Position numbers and translations under genes: made by a program. Positions 45,890 through 54,091 of a stretch of 64,000 nt of DNA are shown piece after piece. This DNA is from Methylopumilus sp009926035 (GTDB lineage Bacteria; Pseudomonadota; Gammaproteobacteria; Burkholderiales; Methylophilaceae). The first letter of the stretch is position 1; each line of letters opens with the position of its first letter. The DNA is taken from the NCBI GenBank assembly GCA_041165405.1, contig JBEANL010000004.1:33392-97391 (forward strand), written 5' to 3'. The notes below the pieces were generated by a model. That model was not told where the DNA came from, did no database searches, and was given only the letters and a program-made list of their open reading frames with translations.

Positions 45890-47004
45890 AGATAGGTAGA
45901 CATTTCTGTTTGATACCATTGATGAAAATGTTTTAATCCATCTTCTAATGGTTCGTGATAAGGGCCCATATCCTCTTGTTTGTTTTTAAATAGTAGACGC
46001 CTTCCTTCGTGCATCTTTTCACAAATAACTTTATCTTCAAGAGCTGTTTCGTTATAAGCTGATTGTTGTGCAGCAATATAATCTTGATCAAAAAGAATTG
46101 TTTCTTCTGGGTAATAAAATTCAATAATATTTCTACAGTGATCTGAATCATCTGGAATGAGATGAGAAACGACAATCACATTGGGATACCATTCGATCAT
46201 AAAGAAGGGATATACAGTTAGCCAAATTGCACCAAATGATGGTTTTGAATCTCCACTTTGTTCATTAATCTTTGTTTTCCAAAGATCATAAATGGGAGAG
46301 CTTATTGAATGATTTTTCTCTCTGAAAGGTACTTTTTGAATAGATGAGAATAATTTAAATTCCCAAGATAAATCATCACAGTTTACGATATTGTTGAGGC
46401 CTGGATGAAAAGCCCATACATGATAATCTTCAAGATAAACCTCAATAAATGTTTTCCAATTAAAATTGTAATGATCAATTTTGATGCTATGTAATTTGTA
46501 AGACTCAAAATTTAATAATTGATTTAATTGTTTAAATTCCATCGCATCTTTGATATTTAATGAGGTTTGTTTATGCGTTTGTTTGAAAATGAGATCGTGG
46601 ATTTCTTCAACGGGAAATGATTCTAAATTGAGACAAGGAGTTTCTTTAAAATAAGGTGCGCCTTTCAGTTTTCCATTAAGGTCATACGTCCAACGGTGAA
46701 GAGGGCAAACGATATGTGATGCTGATCCTTTATTCTCAAGCATAAGTGCCTGCCTATGGCGACAAATATTACTTAATACATTGATTTTTCCATGATCATT
46801 TACAAGAATCGCTGATTGATTAAGCGCATCTAAAACCTGATAATTACCGTGTTGAGGCACCATTAGGCGATGCCCTACATATTTTGGATATTTATCGAAA
46901 ATCGCCTTTTTTTCTATTTCGAAAATATGAGGATCGATATAGCTATGGACAGGCAGCTGACTAAAAATCTTAGCTTGGGAATCAACCGATTTGAGTGTCA
47001 ACAT
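45886..47004 (-). CDS. Rieske non-heme iron oxygenase, alpha subunit
   Basis: This 372-residue protein has an N-terminal Rieske [2Fe-2S] domain with ligands Cys81, His83, Cys100 and His103 (CRH then CPLH, 16 residues apart) and a C-terminal catalytic domain. The mononuclear iron site is seen as YLEDYHVWAFHPG with His195 and His200, the ED-YH-xxxx-H pattern, and a downstream acidic ligand in ALEDKVICEKM. Ring-hydroxylating dioxygenases and choline- or betaine-type monooxygenases share this plan; the substrate is not readable. No reductase or ferredoxin gene is adjacent. The DMT gene follows with an ATGA overlap. Confidence 0.85.
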   Translation of the reverse strand: MLTLKSVDSQAKIFSQLPVHSYIDPHIFEIEKKAIFDKYPKYVGHRLMVPQHGNYQVLDALNQSAILVNDHGKINVLSNICRHRQALMLENKGSASHIVCPLHRWTYDLNGKLKGAPYFKETPCLNLESFPVEEIHDLIFKQTHKQTSLNIKDAMEFKQLNQLLNFESYKLHSIKIDHYNFNWKTFIEVYLEDYHVWAFHPGLNNIVNCDDLSWEFKLFSSIQKVPFREKNHSISSPIYDLWKTKINEQSGDSKPSFGAIWLTVYPFFMIEWYPNVIVVSHLIPDDSDHCRNIIEFYYPEETILFDQDYIAAQQSAYNETALEDKVICEKMHEGRRLLFKNKQEDMGPYHEPLEDGLKHFHQWYQTEMSTYL

Positions 47005-47107
47005 ACGTGATTATTAACTATTGGGAAATATTTTTTAAAATCTAGGGCAATTTTGCCTTAAATAGGTTTTTTTGCAAACTTAATTTACCTTTTAACCCCG
47101 CTATCTT

Positions 47108-47128
47108 GCTTAAATCGGCTATTTAAGC
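47108..47128. repeat. 8-bp inverted repeat in the Rieske/membrane-peptide gap
   Basis: GCTTAAAT (47108-47115) and ATTTAAGC (47121-47128) form a perfect inverted repeat around a 5-base centre. It lies in the 172-bp divergent gap about 50 bp upstream of the small peptide start, a possible operator or hairpin. A second short repeat, GGCAA-TT-TTGCC, lies at about 47045-47056. Confidence 0.35.
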
Positions 47129-47176
47129 TACTCTCAGTGTTTGAATATCTATGTATTTTTTTAGAGGAGTTTTTAG

Positions 47177-47272
47177 ATGAAAAATCCACTTGATACAATC
47201 TTAGGAACAATCATTTCAGGCTTGGTTCTAACGCTAGTACTTTACGTTTTTCTTAAAAACTTTATTTTGTAG
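47177..47272 (+). CDS. 31-residue single-helix membrane peptide
   Basis: This short gene encodes 31 residues beginning MKNPLDTILG. A hydrophobic stretch, TIISGLVLTLVLYVFL, could form one membrane helix, followed by a basic-hydrophobic KNFIL end. A strong Shine-Dalgarno (GAGGAG) lies about 8 bases upstream, and AGGAG at the end of the gene serves the next one, 10 bp away. The tight spacing to the PuuD-like gene suggests one transcript and perhaps one complex. I do not recognise a family. Confidence 0.6.
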   Translation: MKNPLDTILGTIISGLVLTLVLYVFLKNFIL

Positions 47273-47282
47273 GAGTTTAATA

Positions 47283-47774
47283 ATGGAATTTATACCTGGA
47301 CTTGCAAGATGGCTGCATATTGTGGCTGGTATTACATGGATTGGTTTACTTTATTACTTTAATTTAGTGCAAATTCCTGCATTAAAAGATGCAGCTGCGG
47401 ATGGCTCAGCAGGCGGCATTACAAAGCATGTTGCACCGCGCGCTTTACTATGGTTTAGATGGGCTGCTGTAGCAACTTGGCTAGCAGGCGCTGCAATTTT
47501 ACAAGAAAATTTTATTAGTGCATTTACCTTGCAAACAGGATACGAAGGCATTGGTATCGGTTCTTGGTTAGGTACGATTATGCTATTTAATGTTTGGGTG
47601 CTAATTTGGCCAAATCAACAGAAGATTTTAGGTATGGTTCAAGCTTCAGATGATGAAAAAGCCAAAGCACGAAGAGTTGCTTTCTTAGCATCAAGAACTA
47701 ACTTAATGCTCTCTCTTCCAATGCTTTTCTTTATGGCAAATGGATTGACTCACCGCGCATTAATCGGTCTTTAA
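47283..47774 (+). CDS. PuuD-like integral membrane protein
   Basis: This 163-residue protein has about four membrane helices (near residues 7-27, 53-73, 90-110 and 137-157). It resembles the membrane domain of the urate hydroxylase PuuD family (PF06181-type): RWLHIVAGITWIGLLYYFN at the start and GTIMLFNVWVLIWPNQQKIL in the middle are characteristic. True PuuD is longer and carries a C-terminal cytochrome c domain that is absent here, so urate oxidation should not be assumed. It follows the 31-residue gene and ends at a hairpin at 47793-47816. Confidence 0.75.
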   Translation: MEFIPGLARWLHIVAGITWIGLLYYFNLVQIPALKDAAADGSAGGITKHVAPRALLWFRWAAVATWLAGAAILQENFISAFTLQTGYEGIGIGSWLGTIMLFNVWVLIWPNQQKILGMVQASDDEKAKARRVAFLASRTNLMLSLPMLFFMANGLTHRALIGL

Positions 47775-47792
47775 TTTAATTTAAGCTGAAAT

Positions 47793-47820
47793 AAACGGAG
47801 GCTTAAGCCTCCGTTTGTGT
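47793..47820 (+). terminator. Hairpin terminator before argD
   Basis: A perfect 24-bp palindrome at 47793-47816 gives a 10-bp stem (AAACGGAGGC with GCCTCCGTTT) and a TTAA loop, followed by GTGTTT. It lies 18 bp after the PuuD-like gene and 24 bp before argD. The T-run is short, so efficiency is uncertain. Confidence 0.65.
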
Positions 47821-47840
47821 TTATAAGTACGGAAAATTGT

Positions 47841-49019
47841 ATGTCAAAAATGATGGATACCTATGCTAGACAACCCGTCACCTTTGAAAAAGGCGAAGGT
47901 ATTTGGCTATGGGCTAAAGATGGTAAAAAATATTTAGATGCTCTGTCTGGTGTAGCGGTCAATGGACTGGGGCATAAACATCCTAAGTTAATCAAAGCTA
48001 TTAATGAGCAAATATCAAGACTCATCCATGTATCAAATGTATACCACATTGCCGAACAAGAAAGGCTGGCAGAAAAACTAACAGCCATTTCTCATATGGA
48101 TAATGTTTTTTTCTGCAATTCAGGATGTGAAGCGAATGAAGCAGCAATTAAATTAGCAAGGCTTTTTGGGCATCAAAAAGGCATTGATACACCAGAAATT
48201 ATTGTCATGGAAAAAGCTTTCCACGGACGCACAATGGCAACGTTATCTGCTACTGGCAATCGAAAAACACAGGCTGGCTTTGAGCCACTTGTAGGCGGAT
48301 TTATTCGAGTAGCTTTTGATGACCTAGAGGCTATTCAGCAAATTGCGTCAAGAAAGAATAATGTAGTTGCGATTCTTGTAGAACCTATTCAAGGCGAGGG
48401 TGGTATCAATATTCCAAGCAATATTCAAAATTATCTCAAAGGGTTAAGAGCAGTTTGTGATGAGCATAATTGGCTTTTAATGTTAGATGAGGTTCAATCA
48501 GGTATTGGTAGAACAGGCAAATGGTTTGCGCATCAACATACCTCTGTTCAGCCTGATGTCATGACGCTCGCCAAAGGCCTAGGTTCAGGTATTCCAATTG
48601 GGGCCTGTTTAGCCAAAGGCAAAGCAAGCAAAGTGTTTACGCCTGGCAAGCATGGATCAACATTTGGCGGAAATCCATTAGCGACCTCAGCAGGTTACGC
48701 AACATTAACTATTATTGAAGAAGATAAGCTTTGTAGTCATGCGTCAAAAATGGGCGCATTAATTAATAAAGAATTTACGAAGCACTTAAAAGATTATCCT
48801 CAAGTAAAAGTGATCCGTAACTTGGGTCTGATGATAGGTATTGAACTTGATCATCCATGCGGAGACTTAACTAAATTAGCTTTAAATGAAGGGCTGCTTA
48901 TTAATGTGACAGCAGAGAAAGTGATTCGACTTTTACCGCCTCTTGTTATTAATGATATGGAAGCAAAAGAATTAGCCGAAAGATTATCTCAAGTGATTAA
49001 AAATTTTTTAGCAAAATAA
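47841..49019 (+). CDS. argD: Acetylornithine aminotransferase
   Basis: This 392-residue class III PLP aminotransferase makes N-acetylornithine in arginine synthesis and may also serve in lysine synthesis. Visible are FFCNSGCEANEAAIKLAR, KAFHGRTMATLSATG, LMLDEVQSGIGRTGKWFA (the PLP-binding Asp) and DVMTLAKGLGSGIPIGA with the Schiff-base lysine, then GSTFGGNPLA. I use the ATG at 47841; an upstream GTG at 47817 would lie at the foot of the terminator hairpin. argF follows 22 bp later. Confidence 0.95.
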   Translation: MSKMMDTYARQPVTFEKGEGIWLWAKDGKKYLDALSGVAVNGLGHKHPKLIKAINEQISRLIHVSNVYHIAEQERLAEKLTAISHMDNVFFCNSGCEANEAAIKLARLFGHQKGIDTPEIIVMEKAFHGRTMATLSATGNRKTQAGFEPLVGGFIRVAFDDLEAIQQIASRKNNVVAILVEPIQGEGGINIPSNIQNYLKGLRAVCDEHNWLLMLDEVQSGIGRTGKWFAHQHTSVQPDVMTLAKGLGSGIPIGACLAKGKASKVFTPGKHGSTFGGNPLATSAGYATLTIIEEDKLCSHASKMGALINKEFTKHLKDYPQVKVIRNLGLMIGIELDHPCGDLTKLALNEGLLINVTAEKVIRLLPPLVINDMEAKELAERLSQVIKNFLAK

Positions 49020-49041
49020 CGTTTTAAATAAAATTGATTTT

Positions 49042-49965
49042 ATGAAAACAAAACATTTTTTAAGATTTAACGATCTCAAGCGAGATGAGTTTGAATATAT
49101 TTTCGCGAGAGCAAGTTGGATTAAAAAACAATTTAAAGAATACAAACAATATTGGCCACTTGTGGATAGAACTCTAGTGATGATCTTTGAAAAAGCTAGT
49201 ACTCGAACAAGATTGTCCTTTGAAGCGGGCATTCAGCAGCTTGGTGGTTCAGCGATTTATTTAAATACAAGAGATTCCCAGCTCGGCAGAGGTGAACCTG
49301 TGGAAGATGCGGGACAGGTGATTTCAAGAATGTGTGACCTTGTTATGATTCGAACATTTGAACAAGACATCATTGATCGATTTGCACAAAATTCGAGAGT
49401 GCCTGTAATTAATGGATTAACTAATGAATATCATCCATGCCAAATTTTAGCTGATATTTTTACCTACATCGAACATAAAGGATCTATTCAAGGTAAAACA
49501 GTTGCCTGGATTGGTGACTCCAATAACGTATGCAATACCTGGTTACAAGCCGCTGAAGTTTTGGATTTCAATGTGCATGTTTCAACACCTAAAGGTTATG
49601 AAGTTGAGGTCGAAAGAGCGGGCTTGTATGGCGATAAACATTTTGAAGAATTTGAAGATCCGATGGATGCTGTAGAAGATGCCGATATTGTCACAACTGA
49701 CGTATGGACCAGCATGGGATTTGAATCTGAAAACGAAGAGCGTTTGAAAGACTTTGCAGACTGGCAAGTAGATCAAGAAATGATGTCAGTGGCATCCTCA
49801 GACGCTTTGTTTATGCACTGCCTTCCAGCTCATCGAGGCGAAGAGGTGACTGCAGAAGTCATTGATGGCCCTCAAAGTGTAGTATGGGATGAAGCTGAGA
49901 ATCGTCTTCATGTTCAGAAAGCATTGATGGAGTACCTATTATTAGGAAAAATGAAAAATGAGTGA
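49042..49965 (+). CDS. argF: Ornithine carbamoyltransferase
   Basis: This 307-residue transferase joins carbamoyl phosphate to ornithine to form citrulline. The carbamoyl-phosphate loop ASTRTRLSFE is at about residues 53-62. GLTNEYHPCQILAD holds the conserved HPxQ motif, and MHCLPAHRGEEV carries the catalytic Cys of the HCLPA motif. Length is usual. It is in the argD-argF-argG group and overlaps argG by 8 bp. Confidence 0.97.
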   Translation: MKTKHFLRFNDLKRDEFEYIFARASWIKKQFKEYKQYWPLVDRTLVMIFEKASTRTRLSFEAGIQQLGGSAIYLNTRDSQLGRGEPVEDAGQVISRMCDLVMIRTFEQDIIDRFAQNSRVPVINGLTNEYHPCQILADIFTYIEHKGSIQGKTVAWIGDSNNVCNTWLQAAEVLDFNVHVSTPKGYEVEVERAGLYGDKHFEEFEDPMDAVEDADIVTTDVWTSMGFESENEERLKDFADWQVDQEMMSVASSDALFMHCLPAHRGEEVTAEVIDGPQSVVWDEAENRLHVQKALMEYLLLGKMKNE

Positions 49966-51172
49966 TATTAAAAAAGTTGTTTTAGCCTACTCGGGCGGTT
50001 TAGACACGTCTGTTATTTTGAAGTGGCTTCAAGAAACTTACCAATGCGAAGTCGTTACTTTTACTGCTGACTTAGGTCAGGGTGATGAATTAGAGCCTGC
50101 AAGAGAAAAAGCTAAAGCAGCAGGTGTTAAAGAAATTTTTATCGAAGATTTAAAAGAAGAATTTGTTCGAGATTTTGTATTTCCTATGTTTAGAGCGAAT
50201 ACAATTTATGAGGGCGAATATTTACTCGGCACCTCAATTGCGAGACCTCTAATCGCTAAACGCTTAATAGAGCTGGCTAGAAAAACTAATGCTGATGCTA
50301 TTTCTCATGGCGCGACAGGCAAAGGTAATGATCAAGTTCGTTTTGAATTAGGTGCGTATGCGCTTAATCCTGACATTAAAATTATTGCACCATGGCGCGA
50401 ATGGGATTTACTGAGCCGAGAAAAATTACTTCAGTATGCTGAAAAAAATAACATTGCGGTTGAAATGAAACATAAAAAAGGTGGTAGTCCATATAGTATG
50501 GACGCTAACTTATTGCATATTTCTTATGAGGGGCGTCACTTGGAAAATCCAGGTGCGGAACCCGAAGAAGATATGTGGCGCTGGACTGTTAGTCCTGAAA
50601 AAGCACCAAATGAATCTGAGACTATCGAGATTAAATTCGAAAAAGGTGATCCAATAAGTCTTAATGGTAAAGCTATGAAGGCGCATGAATTAATGGCTAC
50701 GCTTAATCAATTGGGTGGAAAGCATGGCATAGGACGATTAGATCTTGTAGAGAATCGATATGTCGGTATGAAATCTCGAGGTTGCTATGAAACTCCCGGC
50801 GGTACTATTTTACTAAAAGCGCATCGAGCAATTGAGTCTATTACATTAGATCGTGAAGTAGCTCATCTTAAAGATGACTTGATGCCAAGATTTGCTTCTC
50901 TAATTTATAACGGTTATTGGTGGAGTCCAGAGAGACTTGCATTACAAACTTTGATTGATCACACGCAAATAAACGTGAATGGCTGGGTTAAATTGAAACT
51001 CTATAAAGGTAACGTCACCGTAATTGGAAGAGATAGTGAAACAAATTCGCTTTTCGATACATCGATTGCAACATTTGAAGATGATCAAGGTGCGTATGAC
51101 CAAAAAGATGCAGCAGGTTTTATTAAACTCAATGCTTTAAGAATGAGAATCGCAGCAAAAATTAAAAAATAA
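49958..51172 (+). CDS. argG: Argininosuccinate synthase
   Basis: This 404-residue enzyme couples citrulline and aspartate with ATP. The PP-loop AYSGGLDTSVILKWL is at residues 10-24, ISHGATGKGNDQVRFE near 115-130 holds citrulline- and aspartate-contacting residues, and GGSPYSMDANLLHISYEGRHLE follows. Length is typical. The start overlaps argF by 8 bp. argH is not adjacent, so the last step is encoded elsewhere. ppnP starts 10 bp downstream. Confidence 0.97.
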   Translation: MSDIKKVVLAYSGGLDTSVILKWLQETYQCEVVTFTADLGQGDELEPAREKAKAAGVKEIFIEDLKEEFVRDFVFPMFRANTIYEGEYLLGTSIARPLIAKRLIELARKTNADAISHGATGKGNDQVRFELGAYALNPDIKIIAPWREWDLLSREKLLQYAEKNNIAVEMKHKKGGSPYSMDANLLHISYEGRHLENPGAEPEEDMWRWTVSPEKAPNESETIEIKFEKGDPISLNGKAMKAHELMATLNQLGGKHGIGRLDLVENRYVGMKSRGCYETPGGTILLKAHRAIESITLDREVAHLKDDLMPRFASLIYNGYWWSPERLALQTLIDHTQINVNGWVKLKLYKGNVTVIGRDSETNSLFDTSIATFEDDQGAYDQKDAAGFIKLNALRMRIAAKIKK

Positions 51173-51182
51173 GGTGAATTTA

Positions 51183-51494
51183 ATGGCTCAATTTGACAAT
51201 GTAAGTGTAAAGAAAAAAGCAAATATTTATTTCGATGGTAAATGTGTAAGTCATACCATTCTTCTTCCAAACGGAACAAGAAGTACGATTGGTGTCATTT
51301 TTCCGAGTTCATTAACCTTCAATACGCAAGCAGCTGAAGTCATGGAAATTCTAGCTGGACACTGTCGGGTGAAATTGCAAGGCACTTCTGATTGGACGGA
51401 ATATAAAGAAGATCAAAAATTTTCTGTGCCTGCAAATTCATCTTTTGAAATTGAGACAACAGATACGCTTCACTATGTTTGTCATTTTGAATAA
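51183..51494 (+). CDS. ppnP: Pyrimidine/purine nucleoside phosphorylase PpnP
   Basis: This 103-residue cupin-fold protein is the PpnP (DUF1255) family, which cleaves several nucleosides with phosphate. MAQFDNVSVKKKANIYFDGKC at the start and the middle segment TRSTIGVIFPSSLTFNTQAAEVMEILAG match the family, and FSVPANSSFEI is the cupin C-terminal part. I prefer ATG 51183, with AAGG 8 bases upstream, over GTG 51174. It is in the arg transcript by spacing; no link to arginine synthesis is implied. Confidence 0.88.
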   Translation: MAQFDNVSVKKKANIYFDGKCVSHTILLPNGTRSTIGVIFPSSLTFNTQAAEVMEILAGHCRVKLQGTSDWTEYKEDQKFSVPANSSFEIETTDTLHYVCHFE

Positions 51495-51522
51495 GTAATT
51501 TTATTAAGCAAGGAGATTTCAT

Positions 51523-52017
51523 ATGCCATCTTTTGATATTTCATCCGAAGTAAATATGGCTAATTTAAATAATTCTATTGATGTCGCATCTCGAATGATT
51601 ATCAATCGATATGACTTTAAAGGTACGAGTGCGAAAGTTGAATTTTCAGAAAAAGAATTAACTATTACACTATATGGTGATTCTGATTTTCAATTAGGTC
51701 AAATTAAAGATATTTTATTACCTGCTATGGAAAAGAAAGAAGCTGATAGCTCCAAAAGACTTGATCCTCAAGATATTCAAACTGTATCTGGTAATAAAGT
51801 AAAGCAAGTTTTGAAATTAAAATCAGGTATTGATAGCGAACTTGCAAAAAAAATTGTTAAATTACTTAAAGATAGTGGACTTAAAGTTCAGCCAGCTATC
51901 CAAGGTGAAAGTGTTCGTGTGTCAGGTGCTAAAAGAGACAATTTACAAGACGCTATAGCATTCGTTAAAAAAAGTATTACTGATTTTCCATTGCAATTTG
52001 GAAACTTTAGAGATTAG
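51523..52017 (+). CDS. YajQ family nucleotide-binding protein
   Basis: This 164-residue protein is the YajQ family, reported to bind cyclic di-GMP in Xanthomonas. It begins MPSFDISSEVNMANLNNSID, then NRYDFKGTSAKVEF, and ends in FVKKSITDFPLQFGNFRD, all matching the family. It has two duplicated ferredoxin-like folds. The AAGGAG Shine-Dalgarno is strong. leuC follows 8 bp later. Its role here is not known. Confidence 0.9.
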   Translation: MPSFDISSEVNMANLNNSIDVASRMIINRYDFKGTSAKVEFSEKELTITLYGDSDFQLGQIKDILLPAMEKKEADSSKRLDPQDIQTVSGNKVKQVLKLKSGIDSELAKKIVKLLKDSGLKVQPAIQGESVRVSGAKRDNLQDAIAFVKKSITDFPLQFGNFRD

Positions 52018-52025
52018 TTAAACGC

Positions 52026-53429
52026 ATGCAAGCTAAAACACTTTATGAAAAATTATTTGAGAGCCATATTGTTAGAGAAGATGCTGGCACTTATCTCATA
52101 TACATTGATCGTCATCTTGTTCATGAAGTCACAAGTCCACAGGCATTTGAAGGCTTAAGAATTAATCATAGGTCTGTATGGAGAAATAAATCCATTCTTG
52201 CAGTTCCTGATCATAATGTTCCTACGACAGATCGATCGCTTGGTATTTCCGATCCTATTTCAAAAATTCAAGTTGAAACGCTTGATGAAAATTGTAGGCA
52301 TTTTGGATTGACTCAATTTCCTATGAATGACAATCGTCAAGGCATTGTTCATGTTATTGGACCTGAACAAGGAATTACATTGCCAGGCATGACAATTGTA
52401 TGCGGTGACTCTCATACAAGTACACATGGAGCATTCGGTGCACTTGCAATGGGTATCGGCACTTCTGAAGTTGAACATGTATTAGCAACCCAGTGTTTAA
52501 TCTTAAAAAAATTCAAGACAATGGAAGTGCGTGTAGAAGGAAAATTAAATAAAGGCATTACTGCAAAGGATATTGCTTTAGCCTTGATTGGAAAAATTGG
52601 AACAGCAGGTGGCACAGGTTATGCGATTGAATTTACTGGTGAGTCTATTCGTTCTCTTTCTATGGAGGGCAGAATGACACTTTGTAATATGGCGATCGAA
52701 GCTGGTGCTAGAGCTGGCATGGTAGCAGTAGACGATGTCACGATGTCTTATGTTGAAAATAGACCCTTTTCACCTAAAGGTGAAGCTCTTGAAAAAGCAA
52801 AAGCTTATTGGAAAACATTACATAGCGATAAAGATGCAAAATTCGATAAAGTAGTCATGTTTAATGGAAGTGAAATACTTCCGCAAGTCACATGGGGGAC
52901 TTCTCCTGAAATGGTTGTAAGTATAGAAGGTATGACACCTGATCCAAAAAATGAAACCGACCCTTCAAAAAGAAAAAGTATTGAGGATGCGCTTTCTTAT
53001 ATGGGTCTCGAACCCAATCTTCCAATCAATCAAATTCAAATTGATAAAATTTTTATTGGATCATGCACTAATTCGCGTATTGAAGATTTGCGAGAAGCTG
53101 CCAACGTTCTTAAGGGGAAAAAAATTGCCCAAAATATTAAGTTGGCGCTGGCAGTTCCTGGATCAGGTCTTGTAAAACTTCAAGCTGAAAAGGAAGGTTT
53201 GGACCAAATCTTTATAGAAGCAGGCTTTGAATGGAGAGAACCTGGCTGCTCGATGTGTTTAGCAATGAATGCTGATAGATTAAATCCAGGCGAGCGTTGC
53301 GCATCAACTTCTAATAGAAATTTCGAGGGCCGCCAAGGTCAGGGTGGCAGAACGCACCTTGTAAGTCCATCGATGGCCGCTGCCGCTGGTATACATGGCC
53401 ATTTTGTAGACATAAGATCTTTAAATTAA
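52026..53429 (+). CDS. leuC: 3-isopropylmalate dehydratase large subunit
   Basis: This 467-residue aconitase-family subunit isomerises 2-isopropylmalate to 3-isopropylmalate in leucine synthesis. The [4Fe-4S] cysteines are in FIGSCTNSRIEDL and EPGCSMCLAMN, and VCGDSHTSTHGAFGALAMGIGTSEVEHV is the long conserved stretch near residue 125-150. Length is normal. It is followed by leuD after 3 bp; both subunits are needed. Confidence 0.97.
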   Translation: MQAKTLYEKLFESHIVREDAGTYLIYIDRHLVHEVTSPQAFEGLRINHRSVWRNKSILAVPDHNVPTTDRSLGISDPISKIQVETLDENCRHFGLTQFPMNDNRQGIVHVIGPEQGITLPGMTIVCGDSHTSTHGAFGALAMGIGTSEVEHVLATQCLILKKFKTMEVRVEGKLNKGITAKDIALALIGKIGTAGGTGYAIEFTGESIRSLSMEGRMTLCNMAIEAGARAGMVAVDDVTMSYVENRPFSPKGEALEKAKAYWKTLHSDKDAKFDKVVMFNGSEILPQVTWGTSPEMVVSIEGMTPDPKNETDPSKRKSIEDALSYMGLEPNLPINQIQIDKIFIGSCTNSRIEDLREAANVLKGKKIAQNIKLALAVPGSGLVKLQAEKEGLDQIFIEAGFEWREPGCSMCLAMNADRLNPGERCASTSNRNFEGRQGQGGRTHLVSPSMAAAAGIHGHFVDIRSLN

Positions 53430-53432
53430 TTC

Positions 53433-54068
53433 ATGAATCCATTTATTACTCATACTGGTATTGTCGCCCCTCTTGATCGTGCGAATGTAGATACGGATGC
53501 AATTATTCCCAAACAATTTCTGAAGTCGATTAAGAAAACAGGTTTTGGCCCTCATCTATTTGATGAGTGGCGATTTCTTGATCACGGCGAGCCAGGTATG
53601 GATTTAACTCAAAGGAAAAAAAATCCGGAATTTATTCTAAATCAGACCCCATATGAAAAGGCTTCTATTTTGATTGCGCGAGAGAATTTTGGTTGTGGCT
53701 CAAGTCGAGAACATGCGCCATGGGCAATCGATGACTATGGGTTTAGAGCAATTTTGGCGCCTAGTTTTGCTGATATTTTCTTTAGCAATTGTTTTAAAAA
53801 TGGTTTGTTACCTATCGTATTGCCAAATGAAACAATCGATTTTTTATTTAAATCTATTTATGCAAATAAAGGTTATACATTAACAATTGATTTAGAAAAT
53901 CAATTTGTTGTGTTGCCTTCAAATGAAAAAATAAGTTTTCAAGTAGATGGATTTAGAAAGCATTGTTTAATGCATGGATTAGATGATATTGGATTAACCA
54001 TGCAGCATAGCGAAAGTATTAAAGCATTTGAGCAAGATTACTACCAAAAAAATTCATGGCTACTTTAA
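53433..54068 (+). CDS. leuD: 3-isopropylmalate dehydratase small subunit
   Basis: This 211-residue swivel-domain subunit pairs with LeuC. It contains GIVAPLDRANVDTDAIIPKQFL near the N-terminus and the signature ARENFGCGSSREHAPWAI around residue 80-97, then FADIFFSNCFKNGLLPI. Length is typical. It sits between leuC (3 bp) and leuB (23 bp) in a leuCDB operon; leuA is not in the window. Confidence 0.97.
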   Translation: MNPFITHTGIVAPLDRANVDTDAIIPKQFLKSIKKTGFGPHLFDEWRFLDHGEPGMDLTQRKKNPEFILNQTPYEKASILIARENFGCGSSREHAPWAIDDYGFRAILAPSFADIFFSNCFKNGLLPIVLPNETIDFLFKSIYANKGYTLTIDLENQFVVLPSNEKISFQVDGFRKHCLMHGLDDIGLTMQHSESIKAFEQDYYQKNSWLL

Positions 54069-54091
54069 ATTAGAAAGATTTTTTAAATAAA

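Noticed and set aside
47817..47840. GTG start for argD at 47817
   Set aside because: It lies immediately next to the terminator hairpin stem, and the downstream ATG at 47841 has a better context and fits the family N-terminus.
49008..49232. A 74-codon minus-strand open frame over the argD/argF junction
   Set aside because: It is antisense to well-identified argF coding sequence and has no Shine-Dalgarno or family resemblance.
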